DNA of 64,000 bases from Glycocaulis sp051859565 (GTDB lineage Bacteria; Pseudomonadota; Alphaproteobacteria; Caulobacterales; Maricaulaceae): the NCBI RefSeq assembly GCF_051859565.1, contig NZ_JBHYFK010000005.1:216969-280968 (forward strand), read 5' to 3'. Under the pieces are notes generated by a model, which made no database searches, was not told the DNA's origin, and saw only the letters and a list, made by a program, of their open reading frames with translations. Below are positions 16,692 to 25,292 of the stretch, piece by piece. Position 1 is the stretch's first letter, and each line of letters starts with the position of its first letter. The translations under genes and the position numbers were made by a program.

Positions 16692-18062
16692 CTATTGCGG
16701 TCCCGGATCGAGCCGGGAGACCAGTGTATGCACTGTATCGATTCCCGTCACCTCCAGACCGGCGCCTTCGACGCCAGCCGGTACAATCGCGCGCGAAAAG
16801 CCAAGCTTTGCCGCCTCTTTCAGGCGTGCCTCGGCCCGGCCTACCTTGCGTACCTCGCCTGATAGCGCGATCTCACCAAACACCACGCCTTCAGCGGGCA
16901 GGGCGACATCAAAGGCCGAGGAAATCAGTGCCGCAGCCACGGCGAGATCGGCGGCGGGTTCAGCGATTTTCAGCCCGCCTGCAACGTTCAGATAGACATC
17001 CTTGCCGCCAAACCCCAGCCCGCAGCGTGCCTCGAGCACGGCGAGCACCATGGCAAGGCGCCCCGAATCCCAGCCCACCACGGCCCGGCGCGGCGTGCCG
17101 AAGGCAGCTGGCGCGACAAGAGCCTGTATCTCGGTGAGGACGGGGCGCGTGCCTTCCATGCCGGCAAACACGGCGGCGCCCGGCGCTGCACTGCCACGGC
17201 CATCGAGGAATAGGGCAGAGGGGTTGGCGACCTCGCCAAGCCCGGCATCACTCATCTCGAATACGCCGATCTCGTCGGTCGGCCCGAAGCGGTTCTTCAC
17301 CGCGCGCAAGATTCGGAACTGATGCGAGCGCTCACCCTCAAAGTAGAGCACCGCATCGACCATGTGCTCGACAACGCGCGGGCCGGCGATCTGGCCGTCC
17401 TTGGTCACGTGGCCGACAAGGATGACGATCGTGCCGCGCTTCTTGGCAAAGCGCACCAGCTCCTGCGCGCAGGCGCGAACCTGGGCGACCGTGCCCGGCG
17501 CAGCGGCGAGCTGGTCCGACCATAGCGTCTGGATGGAATCGAGAATGGCGATGGCGGGCGGCGCGCTTTTCAGCCCGTCCAGAATGCTTTCCAGCGACGT
17601 TTCGGCCGCCAGCTCAACGGGCGCGTCGGCAAGACCCAGACGGCGGGCGCGGCGGCGCACCTGGTCTGCGGCCTCCTCGCCAGAGATATAGACCGCGCGC
17701 TGCCCACTGCGCGCCAGCCGTGCCGCCGCTTGCAGGAGAAGGGTGGATTTGCCGATACCGGGATCACCGCCGACCAGCACTGCAGAGCCGGGCACCAGCC
17801 CGCCGCCTGCCACCCGGTCAAACTCCGCCATGCCGGTTTCAAACCGGGCGGGATCATCGGTGGCACTGCCAAGGTCCACCAGTTCGAGGCGCGCCCGGCG
17901 GGAGCCGGTGCGTTTGGGCGCGCTGGCCTGCGTGCCCAGAGGGGCCGACTGGGTCTCCTCCTGCAGCGTGTTCCATGAGCCGCAATCATCGCAGCGCCCG
18001 GCCCATTTGGCATGGACCGCCCCGCAGGACTGGCAGACATAGACGGTGTCGGAACGGGCCAA
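16692..18062 (-). CDS. radA: DNA repair protein RadA (Sms)
   Basis: 456 residues from a TTG with GGAG eight bases upstream, giving the expected family N-terminus; the longer frame upstream overlaps mlaF and is not needed. Residues 10-27 hold the C4 zinc finger (CQSC and CDDC). The Walker A GGDPGIGKST is near residue 100, followed by the RadA KNRFG motif in RAVKNRFGPTDEIGVFEM and a C-terminal Lon-protease-like domain with DLAVAAALISSAFD. RadA processes recombination intermediates by promoting branch migration. It is 29 bases after mlaF on the same strand. Confidence 0.95.
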   Translation of the reverse strand: MARSDTVYVCQSCGAVHAKWAGRCDDCGSWNTLQEETQSAPLGTQASAPKRTGSRRARLELVDLGSATDDPARFETGMAEFDRVAGGGLVPGSAVLVGGDPGIGKSTLLLQAAARLARSGQRAVYISGEEAADQVRRRARRLGLADAPVELAAETSLESILDGLKSAPPAIAILDSIQTLWSDQLAAAPGTVAQVRACAQELVRFAKKRGTIVILVGHVTKDGQIAGPRVVEHMVDAVLYFEGERSHQFRILRAVKNRFGPTDEIGVFEMSDAGLGEVANPSALFLDGRGSAAPGAAVFAGMEGTRPVLTEIQALVAPAAFGTPRRAVVGWDSGRLAMVLAVLEARCGLGFGGKDVYLNVAGGLKIAEPAADLAVAAALISSAFDVALPAEGVVFGEIALSGEVRKVGRAEARLKEAAKLGFSRAIVPAGVEGAGLEVTGIDTVHTLVSRLDPGPQ

Positions 18063-18091
18063 ATCAGGTCTCCGGCTGGCGCCTGGGCGGT

Positions 18092-18838
18092 TTAGTCGTT
18101 GATCGAGCGGCCTTGCACGAAGGCGCACACGGCTGGATCAGCGCAGGCATCGATGCCGTCCAGCCCGCCGCGCCAGCGTATCTTGCCGTCCTCGATCATC
18201 GCCACCTCGTCGGCGATCATGCGCATGGAGGCCATGTCGTGGGTGATGGTGACGGCGGTTGCGCCCAGCGACTTCACCTGCCGCACGATCAGCCGGTTGA
18301 TGACGTCTGCCGTGACCGGATCGAGGCCGGTCGTGGGCTCGTCAAAGAACAGGATGGCCGGCCGTGTGACGATGGCGCGTGCCAGGGATGCGCGTTTCAG
18401 CATGCCGCCGGACAGCTCGCGCGGGGCGCGGTTGGCGACATCGGGTTCAAGGTCCACCTGCTCCAGCGCCTCGATCGCGCGGGCGCGTGCCTCGGCGCGT
18501 TTCATCTTGTGGGCTTTCAGCAGTTTGAACGCGACATTCTCCCAGACGGTCAGGGAGTCGAACAGGGCGCCGGACTGGAAGAGCATGCCGATCTGGTCAA
18601 GACCGGGATCAGACGGGTCGCCGGGGCGGACCTTCTGGCCGTCAATCTCGACAAGGCCCTTGTCCGGCGCGATCAGGCCCAGAGCGGTCTTGATCGTCAC
18701 TGACTTGCCGGTGCCCGACCCGCCGATAATGACGAGCGATCTGCCCTCGTAAGCTTCCAGCGACAGCCCATCGAGCACGGTCCGGTTGCCGAAGCGCTTG
18801 GTGACATTCTTCCACGCGATTTTGACGGTGCCGCTCAT
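18092..18838 (-). CDS. mlaF: ABC transporter ATPase, MlaF type (phospholipid transport)
   Basis: 248 residues from the second of two adjacent ATGs behind an AAGGGGGG run. Walker A GGSGTGKS is at residues 39-46, the signature LSGGM with RASLARAIVTRPAILFFDEP (Walker B) follows, and an H-loop occurs in VTITHDM. KALGLIAPDKG-type spacing and the length are those of MlaF/Ttg2A. With MlaE it forms the inner-membrane ATPase of retrograde phospholipid transport. The mlaE stop is just 10 bases upstream. The MCE-domain protein MlaD, normally the third member, is not adjacent. Confidence 0.88.
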   Translation of the reverse strand: MSGTVKIAWKNVTKRFGNRTVLDGLSLEAYEGRSLVIIGGSGTGKSVTIKTALGLIAPDKGLVEIDGQKVRPGDPSDPGLDQIGMLFQSGALFDSLTVWENVAFKLLKAHKMKRAEARARAIEALEQVDLEPDVANRAPRELSGGMLKRASLARAIVTRPAILFFDEPTTGLDPVTADVINRLIVRQVKSLGATAVTITHDMASMRMIADEVAMIEDGKIRWRGGLDGIDACADPAVCAFVQGRSIND

Positions 18839-18848
18839 CATCCCCCCC

Positions 18849-19622
18849 TTACACAAACATCGAGGTGAGGATGAAATTGGCGGCGAATATCAGCATGGCG
18901 GCTGACACCACCGCATGGGTGGCCGCCCGGCCGACCCCTTGCGCCCCGCCTTGTGCGTGATAGCCGTGATAGCAGCCCATCAGTGTCAGCAGAAAGCCGA
19001 ACACGGCCGCCTTGATGAGGCCGGAGATCACATCCCAGCGCTCAAGAATGTCGGCCGAATTACGTACATAGACGGTCGGATCAAATTCCAGCGTTGTAAC
19101 GCCGACCAGAAACCCGCCGAATATGCCGATCACGTCCGCCACCAGCACCAGCAGGGGCAGCACGACGATCCCGGCCAGCACGCGCGGCACCACAAGGAAG
19201 CGCATCGGGTCGATGGTCAGGGTGTGCAGGGCATCAATCTGCTCGGTCGCGCGCATCGCGCCAATCTCCGCAGCAATGCCCGAAGAGACCCGTCCGGCCA
19301 GCATCAGCGCGGCAATGACCGGGCCCAGCTCGCGCACAATGCCAAGGGCCACAATGTTGGGCACAAAGCTTTCCGCGTTGAAGCGTTCACCGCCGACATA
19401 AATGTTCAGCGCCAGTGCCGCGCCCGTAAACAGCGCCGTCAGGCCCACCACAGGCAGGGACAGAAAGCCGATGCGCACCAGCTGCTGGGTGAACTGGCCG
19501 AAAAAGAACGGCCCGATAATGGCGCGCAGGCTGAGGCCGGCGAAAATCGCGATCGCGCCGATGGACCGCAGGAGCGACAGCACACCTCGGCCAAGGGCTC
19601 TGACGGGATTAAACAGTGTCAT
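18849..19622 (-). CDS. mlaE: ABC transporter permease, MlaE family
   Basis: 257 residues with about five hydrophobic segments. The central block IGAMRATEQIDALHTLTIDP, with RFLVVPRVLAG directly after it, is the diagnostic MlaE coupling region, and ELGPVIAALMLAGRVSSGIA precedes it. MlaE is the membrane domain of the phospholipid-moving Mla complex in the inner membrane. The start overlaps the alr stop (ATGA), so it is coupled to alanine racemase, and mlaF follows immediately. Overall order is dnaB-alr-mlaE-mlaF-radA on the minus strand. Confidence 0.92.
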   Translation of the reverse strand: MTLFNPVRALGRGVLSLLRSIGAIAIFAGLSLRAIIGPFFFGQFTQQLVRIGFLSLPVVGLTALFTGAALALNIYVGGERFNAESFVPNIVALGIVRELGPVIAALMLAGRVSSGIAAEIGAMRATEQIDALHTLTIDPMRFLVVPRVLAGIVVLPLLVLVADVIGIFGGFLVGVTTLEFDPTVYVRNSADILERWDVISGLIKAAVFGFLLTLMGCYHGYHAQGGAQGVGRAATHAVVSAAMLIFAANFILTSMFV

Positions 19623-20740
19623 TGTCCGCGATACTCACGTTTCAGCCGGCTGCCGAGCCGGACCAGCAATTCATAGCCGATAGTGCCCGATGCTCCGGCC
19701 ACGGGTCCAAGGTCTTCCCCGTAGAACTGCACGCGTCTGCTTGCGCGGGCAAGGGCCTCGTGCCCGGTAATGTCCAGCGCCGTGAGATCCATCGACACCA
19801 TTCCGGCAACCGGAACAGGGTGGCCGCCAAGCCGGGCTGTGCCGGACTGCCAGGCCGCGCGGGGCAATCCGTCAGCATAGCCGAAACCGGCAATGGCGAT
19901 CGTGCGCTCGCTCTGCGCAACATAGCGCGCGCCATAGCCGATGGTTTCGCCCGGCGGCACTGTACGTATCTGCAGTATCGGCGCATCAACGTGCAGCACG
20001 GGCCGGAAAGGCTCGGCCCTCTCGCTGGCCGGATTGACGCCGTATAGGCCGACGCCGGGACGCACCAGGTCGAAATGATAGTCTGGTCCCAGCAGCACGC
20101 CGCCCGTATTGGCAAGGCTGGCAGGAATGCCCGGGAAGGCTTTCAGGACGTCATGGAAGCGCGCCAGCTGGCGTACATTCATCGGATGATCTGGCAGGTC
20201 CGAGCACGCCAGATGGCTCATCACGAGATGCAGGCCCGCCTTTTGCGCTGCGGGCAGGGCGAGCGCCTCGTTCACGTTAAGCCCCAGCCGGTTCATGCCG
20301 GTATCGACATGCAGGGCAAACGCCCCGCCGCCCTCGTCGTGAAACGCCTGCAGGCTTTCCAGCGATCCGATTACCGGGGTCAGGCCATGGCGCGCATGAA
20401 GCTCGTGTGTGCCTGGCTGATAGCCGTTGAGAACGTAGATCGTGACAGATGGGCCAAGGGCCCGGTGCACCGCAGCGCCTTCTTCCGGTGTGGCGGTGAA
20501 GAAATCGCGGCAGCCCGCATCACGAAGGCAGCTGGCGATCCGGTCTGCATCCAGCCCGTAGGCATCCGCCTTCACCACCGCAGCGCAGCGCGCGCCCGCA
20601 GCCAGCTCTGCCAGCACGGAATAATTATGGCGCAGAGCCGCCAGATCGATGACGAGGCGCGCCGGTTCTCCGGCGCTAGTCGCGGCTGGAATAGCGTCCT
20701 GAGTCTTCAAGGTCGGAGAATTTGGTCCGCTCAGGGTCAA
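19619..20740 (-). CDS. alr: Alanine racemase
   Basis: 373 residues from a TTG that lies inside the end of dnaB (65 bases of overlap) with AAGG just upstream; another TTG ten codons in is possible. The PLP lysine is in AAVVKADAYG at about residue 57, and the second catalytic base is the Tyr of IGYGARYV. LDLVRPG-type text appears as FDLVRPGVGLYGVNP. Alr interconverts L- and D-alanine to supply peptidoglycan. The racemase-dnaB adjacency is common in alphaproteobacteria; the long overlap is less so. Confidence 0.95.
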   Translation of the reverse strand: MTLSGPNSPTLKTQDAIPAATSAGEPARLVIDLAALRHNYSVLAELAAGARCAAVVKADAYGLDADRIASCLRDAGCRDFFTATPEEGAAVHRALGPSVTIYVLNGYQPGTHELHARHGLTPVIGSLESLQAFHDEGGGAFALHVDTGMNRLGLNVNEALALPAAQKAGLHLVMSHLACSDLPDHPMNVRQLARFHDVLKAFPGIPASLANTGGVLLGPDYHFDLVRPGVGLYGVNPASERAEPFRPVLHVDAPILQIRTVPPGETIGYGARYVAQSERTIAIAGFGYADGLPRAAWQSGTARLGGHPVPVAGMVSMDLTALDITGHEALARASRRVQFYGEDLGPVAGASGTIGYELLVRLGSRLKREYRGQ

Positions 20741-22169
20741 ACGCCACCTTCACCGCGCCAATCGGGCCGTGGCGCTGCTTGCCAATGATCACTTCGGCGA
20801 GATTGCGGATCTCGCGCATTTCATCTTCCCAGCGGAGATGTTCTTCGCTGCCTTCTTTAGGCTCGGCACGCTCAAGATAATAGGCCTCACGGTAGACGAA
20901 CATCACAACGTCGGCATCCTGCTCGATGGAGCCGGACTCGCGAAGGTCAGACAGCTGGGGCTTCTTGTCATCGCGCTGCTCGACCTGACGGGAGAGCTGG
21001 GAGAGCGCGATCACCGGAATATCAAGCTCCTTGGCGAGCGATTTGAGCGCCATGGTGATCTCGGAGATTTCCTGCACCCGGCTTTCACTGCGCCGCGACC
21101 CGCCTGTAATCAGCTGGAGATAGTCGATAACCAGAAGGTCGAGACCGACGGTACGTTTCAGCCTGCGCGCGCGCGCTGCCAGCGCGCCAATCGAGATGCC
21201 GCCTGTATCATCGATGTAAAGCGGAACCTCTGAGATTTCGCGCACACCGTCATTGATTTCGCCAAACTGGTTCTGGTCGATGCGGCCCTGCCGGATCAGA
21301 TAGCCGGGAATGCCGGTATAATCGGCGATCAGACGCGTCGCGAGCTGCTCTGAGCTCATCTCCAGCGAGAAGAAGCCGACCACGCCGCCCTTCCCCTTTA
21401 TGACCCGGCGCTTGCCGTCAGGGCCTTCCTCGAACTCGGCGGCGCGCGCCACCGCGAATGCGATATTCGTTGCCAGTGCCGTCTTGCCCATGGAAGGGCG
21501 GCCCGCAAGGATGATGAGGTCGGAGCGGTGAAGCCCGCCCAGCTTCTCGTCGAGCGTCTTCAGGCCTGACGCAATCCCTGACAGCTGGCCGCCACGCTTG
21601 TAGGCGGCAGCAGCCACTTCCAGCGATTGGGCCAGTGCAGCAGAGAAGGGCTGGAAGCTCTTCTGTGCGGTGCCTTTTTCGGCCAGGCTGAACAGCTCGC
21701 GCTCGGCGTTTTCGATCAGGCTGTTGGCATTGCCCTGCTCGCTTGTGTCACGGGCCTGCGAAGAGATGGTTTCGCCAATGGCGATAAGCTCGCGGCGCAG
21801 GGCCAGCTCGTAGACCAGGCGCGCGTATTCCGGTGCGCTGACACTGTCAGGCGCCTCACGCATCAGATCGACCAGATAGACCGGGCCGCCCAGCTGTTTC
21901 AGGCCGTCATCGTCTGCGAGGCGGTTTTTCAGCACGACGGCGTCGGCCAGCGCCCCGCTGCCGATCAGTTCACGCGCCTTGGCGTAAAGCCGGCCATGGA
22001 ACGGATCGTAGAAATGCTCCGGCAGCAGCCAGTCGGAGACCCGGTTGAATATCTCGTTATCGTAGAGAAGCCCGCCAAGGAATGCCTGCTCCGCCTCGAT
22101 ATTGTGGGGCGGGCTGGTCCCGTCTCCGCCATCACTGGCGAAGCTCATGTCTGCGGTTTCTGCGGTCAT
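20676..22169 (-). CDS. dnaB: Replicative DNA helicase DnaB
   Basis: 497 residues. The N-terminal helical collar domain begins PPHNIEAEQAFLGGLLYDNE near residue 20; the RecA-like motor follows with Walker A AGRPSMGKTAL, Walker B in LLVIDYLQLI, and the DnaB motif QISEITMALKSLAKELDIPV-like region (VQEISEITMALKSLAKELDI) before the arginine finger. DnaB unwinds DNA ahead of the fork as a hexamer. No Shine-Dalgarno sequence is obvious; an internal ATG at residue 8 is an alternative start. It opens a minus-strand run into alr, divergent from the sigma factor. Confidence 0.97.
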   Translation of the reverse strand: MTAETADMSFASDGGDGTSPPHNIEAEQAFLGGLLYDNEIFNRVSDWLLPEHFYDPFHGRLYAKARELIGSGALADAVVLKNRLADDDGLKQLGGPVYLVDLMREAPDSVSAPEYARLVYELALRRELIAIGETISSQARDTSEQGNANSLIENAERELFSLAEKGTAQKSFQPFSAALAQSLEVAAAAYKRGGQLSGIASGLKTLDEKLGGLHRSDLIILAGRPSMGKTALATNIAFAVARAAEFEEGPDGKRRVIKGKGGVVGFFSLEMSSEQLATRLIADYTGIPGYLIRQGRIDQNQFGEINDGVREISEVPLYIDDTGGISIGALAARARRLKRTVGLDLLVIDYLQLITGGSRRSESRVQEISEITMALKSLAKELDIPVIALSQLSRQVEQRDDKKPQLSDLRESGSIEQDADVVMFVYREAYYLERAEPKEGSEEHLRWEDEMREIRNLAEVIIGKQRHGPIGAVKVAFDPERTKFSDLEDSGRYSSRD

Positions 22170-22318
22170 GGTTCTGGTGATAGCGGATAGGGCCGGACTG
22201 TGCGAGCGGTGGTGTGGGCTTTTCCCCGGTCAAACGCCGTTTGTGGAAAACTGCATGCCGATTGAACCGATCACGCATTGCTGCGCACCTTTATCCTGAA
22301 CGTGTGACAGGAAGCCCG

Positions 22319-22873
22319 ATGCGCAAGCCCGCCGACTATGCTCTGGATGCCTTTCTGGCTGCCGCTGCGCGGGCCGGGGACAGGGATGCGATGCGCCATC
22401 TGGCAACGCGCTGGTATCCGCTGCTCACCGCCCATGCCTGGCGGCTGACAGGCGATCATGAACTGGCCGCCGACGCGGTGCAGGAGGCGTGGCTGGAGAT
22501 ACTGCGCGGGCTTGGCGGCTTGCGGGACGACTATGCCTTCTCGGCCTGGGCCTACCGGATTACCACGCGGCGCTGCGCCCGGCTGATCGCACGGCGCCAG
22601 TCAGACAGGCGGCTTGCGCGGGCCGTGGAGGTTGAGCCGCGTGAGGCAGGCGCAGAGGACACACACGATGAGGGTGATGGCGCGCGGGTAAAACGGGCCA
22701 TGGCCGATTTGCCGCCCGACCAGCGCGCGGCAATGGCGCTGTTTCACCTGCAAGGATTGAGCGTGGCGGAGACCGCCATCGCTCTGGACGTGCCGGCGGG
22801 CACGGTGAAGACCCGCCTGATGCATGCGCGGCGCAAGCTGCGCGACAGTCTCGAAGGAGGCAGGAATGAGTGA
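22319..22873 (+). CDS. RNA polymerase sigma factor, ECF type
   Basis: 184 residues from an ATG with AGGA six bases upstream; the frame is open further upstream without support. Region 2 is at about residues 35-75 (LAADAVQEAWLEILRGLGGL), and region 4 holds LSVAETAIALDVPAGTVKTR with LMHARRKLRDSL. It belongs to the ECF sigma factors that are coupled to a DUF6768 membrane protein: the next gene starts inside its last codons. Probably a small autoregulated module; the inducing signal is unknown. Confidence 0.9.
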   Translation: MRKPADYALDAFLAAAARAGDRDAMRHLATRWYPLLTAHAWRLTGDHELAADAVQEAWLEILRGLGGLRDDYAFSAWAYRITTRRCARLIARRQSDRRLARAVEVEPREAGAEDTHDEGDGARVKRAMADLPPDQRAAMALFHLQGLSVAETAIALDVPAGTVKTRLMHARRKLRDSLEGGRNE

Positions 22874-23240
22874 TGTGGACCGCCTGATCGAACAGGCTCT
22901 GGACGATGAAGACCGCGCCCTTCGTAAGGCGCTGGGCAAGGAGCCGGGTGTTCTTGGCGGCTTCTGGCCGCTTCTGACCGGGCCGCGCGCGTGGGCCAAC
23001 TGGGTGATGCTGGTCAGCCAGGGCATCATGTTTTTTGTCGGCGTCTGGCTGGCCTGGCAGTTCTACCAGGCCGATGATGTGCTGGACGCGCTGCGCTACG
23101 GACTTCCGGCTGTGACGCTGTTTGTCATGGCGATTGTCATCAAGACCAGCATGACGCCGTATATCAGCGAGAACCGCCTGCTGACCGAAATCCGCAGGCT
23201 GGAACTGCGTATCGAGCGGATGCGTTCAGAGCGCGCCTAG
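22866..23240 (+). CDS. DUF6768 family membrane protein, sigma-factor partner
   Basis: 124 residues from an ATG eight bases inside the sigma gene, with GGAGG upstream. The N-terminus is acidic (VDRLIEQALDDEDRALRKAL), then FWPLLTGPRAWANWVMLVSQ leads into two membrane segments at about residues 45-66 and 79-97, followed by a C-terminal coiled coil ENRLLTEIRRLELRIERMRS. This matches DUF6768 proteins, which travel with ECF sigma genes in Maricaulales-like genomes and are presumed to hold the sigma factor at the membrane. No anti-sigma zinc motif is present. Confidence 0.8.
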   Translation: MSDVDRLIEQALDDEDRALRKALGKEPGVLGGFWPLLTGPRAWANWVMLVSQGIMFFVGVWLAWQFYQADDVLDALRYGLPAVTLFVMAIVIKTSMTPYISENRLLTEIRRLELRIERMRSERA

Positions 23241-23242
23241 GG

Positions 23243-23716
23243 TTATCCCGCGTGAGTAAGCTGGAGCGTCATGTAGTGATGCTCCAGCGTCACGCCGTGC
23301 AGGTTTACCGTTTCGGTGCGCACGAACTGCCAGCCGCGTTTTGCAAGGAAGCGCCGCGCAAGATGGCTGGCGTGAACGGACAGACCGGCATGGCCGTCCG
23401 AGGCCGCGCGCTCCAGTAGCGCGTCATGCAGCGCGCCAGCCGTACCCCGCCTGCGCTGGCCGGGCCGTACGAACAGCATGTCGAGATGGCCATTGGCCAG
23501 CAGGGCGGTAAAGCCCAGAGCGCCGCTATCGCCGACAGCAACGAGACAGGTCTGATCCTTCAGACGGTCATGCAGGGCGGTCGGGTCAGTGATCCGCGAT
23601 GCCCATGCTGTCCTCTGCGCGGCCGAATAGAGCGGCGCACTGCCTTCCAGAACCGCGCTCTGGAAGATCGCCACCAGGTCGTTGGCGTCAGCGCGTGTGT
23701 AGTCTCGTATGAGCAT
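23243..23716 (-). CDS. GNAT family N-acetyltransferase
   Basis: 157 residues starting at MLIRDYTRADANDLVAIFQS. The acetyl-CoA site is visible as LDMLFVRPGQRRRGTAGALH near residues 77-96 (the Q/RxxGxG/A loop), followed by helix DALLERAASDGHAGLSVHAS and the C-terminal RRFLAKRGWQFVRTETVNLH. The family transfers acetyl groups from acetyl-CoA; the acceptor is unknown, though the form resembles YafP/PhnO-like enzymes. The ATG is just downstream of the ribosomal-protein terminator, so it has its own promoter or depends on read-through. It converges with DUF6768. Confidence 0.87.
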   Translation of the reverse strand: MLIRDYTRADANDLVAIFQSAVLEGSAPLYSAAQRTAWASRITDPTALHDRLKDQTCLVAVGDSGALGFTALLANGHLDMLFVRPGQRRRGTAGALHDALLERAASDGHAGLSVHASHLARRFLAKRGWQFVRTETVNLHGVTLEHHYMTLQLTHAG

Positions 23717-23738
23717 GGGCCTCTTCCTTCTCCGCAAG

Positions 23739-23769
23739 AAAAAGGGCGGCCCCTTAAAAGGAGCCGCCC
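23739..23769 (-). terminator. Intrinsic terminator of the rpsF-rpsR-rplI operon
   Basis: On the minus strand a GC-rich stem (GGGCGGC/GCCGCCC arms with an A/T-rich loop) is followed by five T residues, 37 bases after the rplI stop. This is a textbook rho-independent terminator. Confidence 0.88.
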
Positions 23770-23805
23770 CAAATCTTGCAACAAGCAAGGCGTGATTTGC
23801 GAGGA

Positions 23806-24399
23806 CTATTCCTCGTCGCGGTCGCCGCCACGCTCTTCAGCGCCTTCGGCAGAGGCTTCGGAAAGCTCGGCCGCTTGCGCATCGGCAAGGGCGCGGTCTT
23901 CTTCCGCCGCAGAGGCGATGACGTCTTCACCCTTGGCCTGACGCTCAGCCTCTTCAGGCGTACGCGCCACATTGATGGTGATGTCGACGGTCACTTCCGG
24001 GTGCAGGACAACGCGCACAGAGTGCACGCCCAGCGTCTTGATCGGGGTGTTGAGGTCGACCATCGCGCGGGTCACGGTCAGGCTGTCGCTGGACGCCGCT
24101 TCCGCGATGTCACGCGAAGCAACCGATCCATAGAGCTGGCCGGATTCGGACGCCTGGCGGATCAGCACGAAGCTGGCACCATCCAGGTGCTCACCTTCGG
24201 TGCGGGCCGCTGCGGCACGCTCGGCATTGCGCTTTTCAAGGATTTCGCGCTCACGCTCGAAGCGGGCCATGTTGGCCTCGGTTGCGCGCAGCGCCTTTTG
24301 CTGCGGCAGGAGGAAGTTGCGGGCAAAGCCGGGGCGGACACTGACGACATCGCCAATGGTGCCAAGCTTTTCCACGCGCTCAAGAAGAACAACTTTCAT
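23806..24399 (-). CDS. rplI: 50S ribosomal protein bL9
   Basis: 197 residues, AGGAG seven bases before the ATG. The N-terminal domain MKVVLLERVEKLGTIGDVVS and GFARNFLLPQQKALRATEAN is the bL9 signature; a long connecting helix leads to the C-terminal RNA-binding domain. The E. coli protein has 149 residues; here a C-terminal acidic Glu/Ala extension (about residues 155-197) is added, as in many alphaproteobacteria. It is the last gene of the rpsF-rpsR-rplI operon and is followed by a terminator. Confidence 0.97.
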   Translation of the reverse strand: MKVVLLERVEKLGTIGDVVSVRPGFARNFLLPQQKALRATEANMARFEREREILEKRNAERAAAARTEGEHLDGASFVLIRQASESGQLYGSVASRDIAEAASSDSLTVTRAMVDLNTPIKTLGVHSVRVVLHPEVTVDITINVARTPEEAERQAKGEDVIASAAEEDRALADAQAAELSEASAEGAEERGGDRDEE

Positions 24400-24410
24400 G
24401 GGTTTCTCTC

Positions 24411-24668
24411 CTAATCGAGCGCGTAGGGCAGAAGGCCCATATAGCGCGCGCGCTTGATGGCGCGGGCCAGCTCGCGTTGTTTCTTGGCGGAGACCGCCGT
24501 GATGCGCGAGGGGACAATCTTGCCGCGTTCGGACATGTAGCGCTGGAGCAGCTTCACGTCCTTGTAATCGATGACCGGCGCGCCTTCACCCGAGAACGGG
24601 CAGACTTTCCGGCGGCGGGCAAACGGACGGCGCACAGGCGCGCCGATTGTGGGGATATCGCTAGCCAT
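24411..24668 (-). CDS. rpsR: 30S ribosomal protein bS18
   Basis: 85 residues with GGAG upstream of the ATG. RRPFARRRKVCPFSGEGAPV and DYKDVKLLQRYMSERGKIVP, then ITAVSAKKQRELARAIKRAR, are the bS18 signatures. The protein binds 16S rRNA in the platform next to bS6. It lies between rpsF (12 bases upstream) and rplI (11 bases downstream) in the standard operon. Confidence 0.98.
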   Translation of the reverse strand: MASDIPTIGAPVRRPFARRRKVCPFSGEGAPVIDYKDVKLLQRYMSERGKIVPSRITAVSAKKQRELARAIKRARYMGLLPYALD

Positions 24669-24680
24669 GGATCGTATCTC

Positions 24681-25031
24681 CTACTGGCGGTCGCGGCGCT
24701 TGCGCTCTTCGCTCTTGCGAAGAACGGCGGACGGCTCTTCGGAGAGCTCTTCCAGGCGCACGGTCATGTAACGGATCACGTCATCGGAATAGCGCTGACG
24801 GGAATCGATGGCTTCGAGCACGTCTGCGCCCGCTTCCATGTCGATCAGGCCGTAATGACCTTTGCGGTTCTTGTGCATGCGGTAGGCCAGGGTGCGAAGA
24901 CCCCAGTACTCGGTCTTGCCGACCTTGCCGCCTTTTTCCTCGATGAGGGCTTTGAGCTCCTCAAGGAGGCTTTCCACCTGCGCCGGAGACACGTCCGGGC
25001 GGGCAACGAACACGTGTTCGTAGTATGCCAT
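24681..25031 (-). CDS. rpsF: 30S ribosomal protein bS6
   Basis: 116 residues; AGGGA lies before the ATG. MAYYEHVFVARPDVSPAQVE and GLRTLAYRMHKNRKGHYGLI are the bS6 core, followed by RYMTVRLEELSEEPSAVLRK. It partners with bS18 in the 30S platform. First gene of the operon. The bS6-bS18 pair is known in other bacteria to bind its own leader mRNA; I could not identify such a structure here. Confidence 0.98.
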   Translation of the reverse strand: MAYYEHVFVARPDVSPAQVESLLEELKALIEEKGGKVGKTEYWGLRTLAYRMHKNRKGHYGLIDMEAGADVLEAIDSRQRYSDDVIRYMTVRLEELSEEPSAVLRKSEERKRRDRQ

Positions 25032-25170
25032 GTTTAGTCCCTGTTTTCTGTGGCTGCGGCACGAGGTCTGCCAGGGAAGGCAAAAACCCGCGATGGCTCT
25101 GGATGGGCTCGCCCCGACACCATGTCAGGAACGGTGATGCCCACCAGACCGCAGCCGGTGAAGGCGAGGG

Positions 25171-25199
25171 GACATACGCTATCAGCGCATAAAGGGCAA
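25171..25199 (-). promoter_or_regulatory. Candidate sigma-70 promoter for the rpsF operon
   Basis: On the minus strand TTGCCC, a 17-base spacer and TATGTC lie about 140 bases upstream of rpsF. Spacing is ideal, but the -10 match is only moderate. The 255-base region before rpsF holds no gene. Confidence 0.35.
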
Positions 25200-25292
25200 G
25201 CGTGAGGGGCGGATCTCAATGGCTGGGGGCCGCGTCATGGCCCACTGCATCGCCGGGCGTAAGCAATCCGGCCCGGCTGTGTTTTGCAGGCG

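Noticed and set aside
23806..23935. Acidic C-terminal extension of ribosomal protein bL9 as a novelty
   Set aside because: Longer bL9 proteins with such tails are ordinary in alphaproteobacteria.
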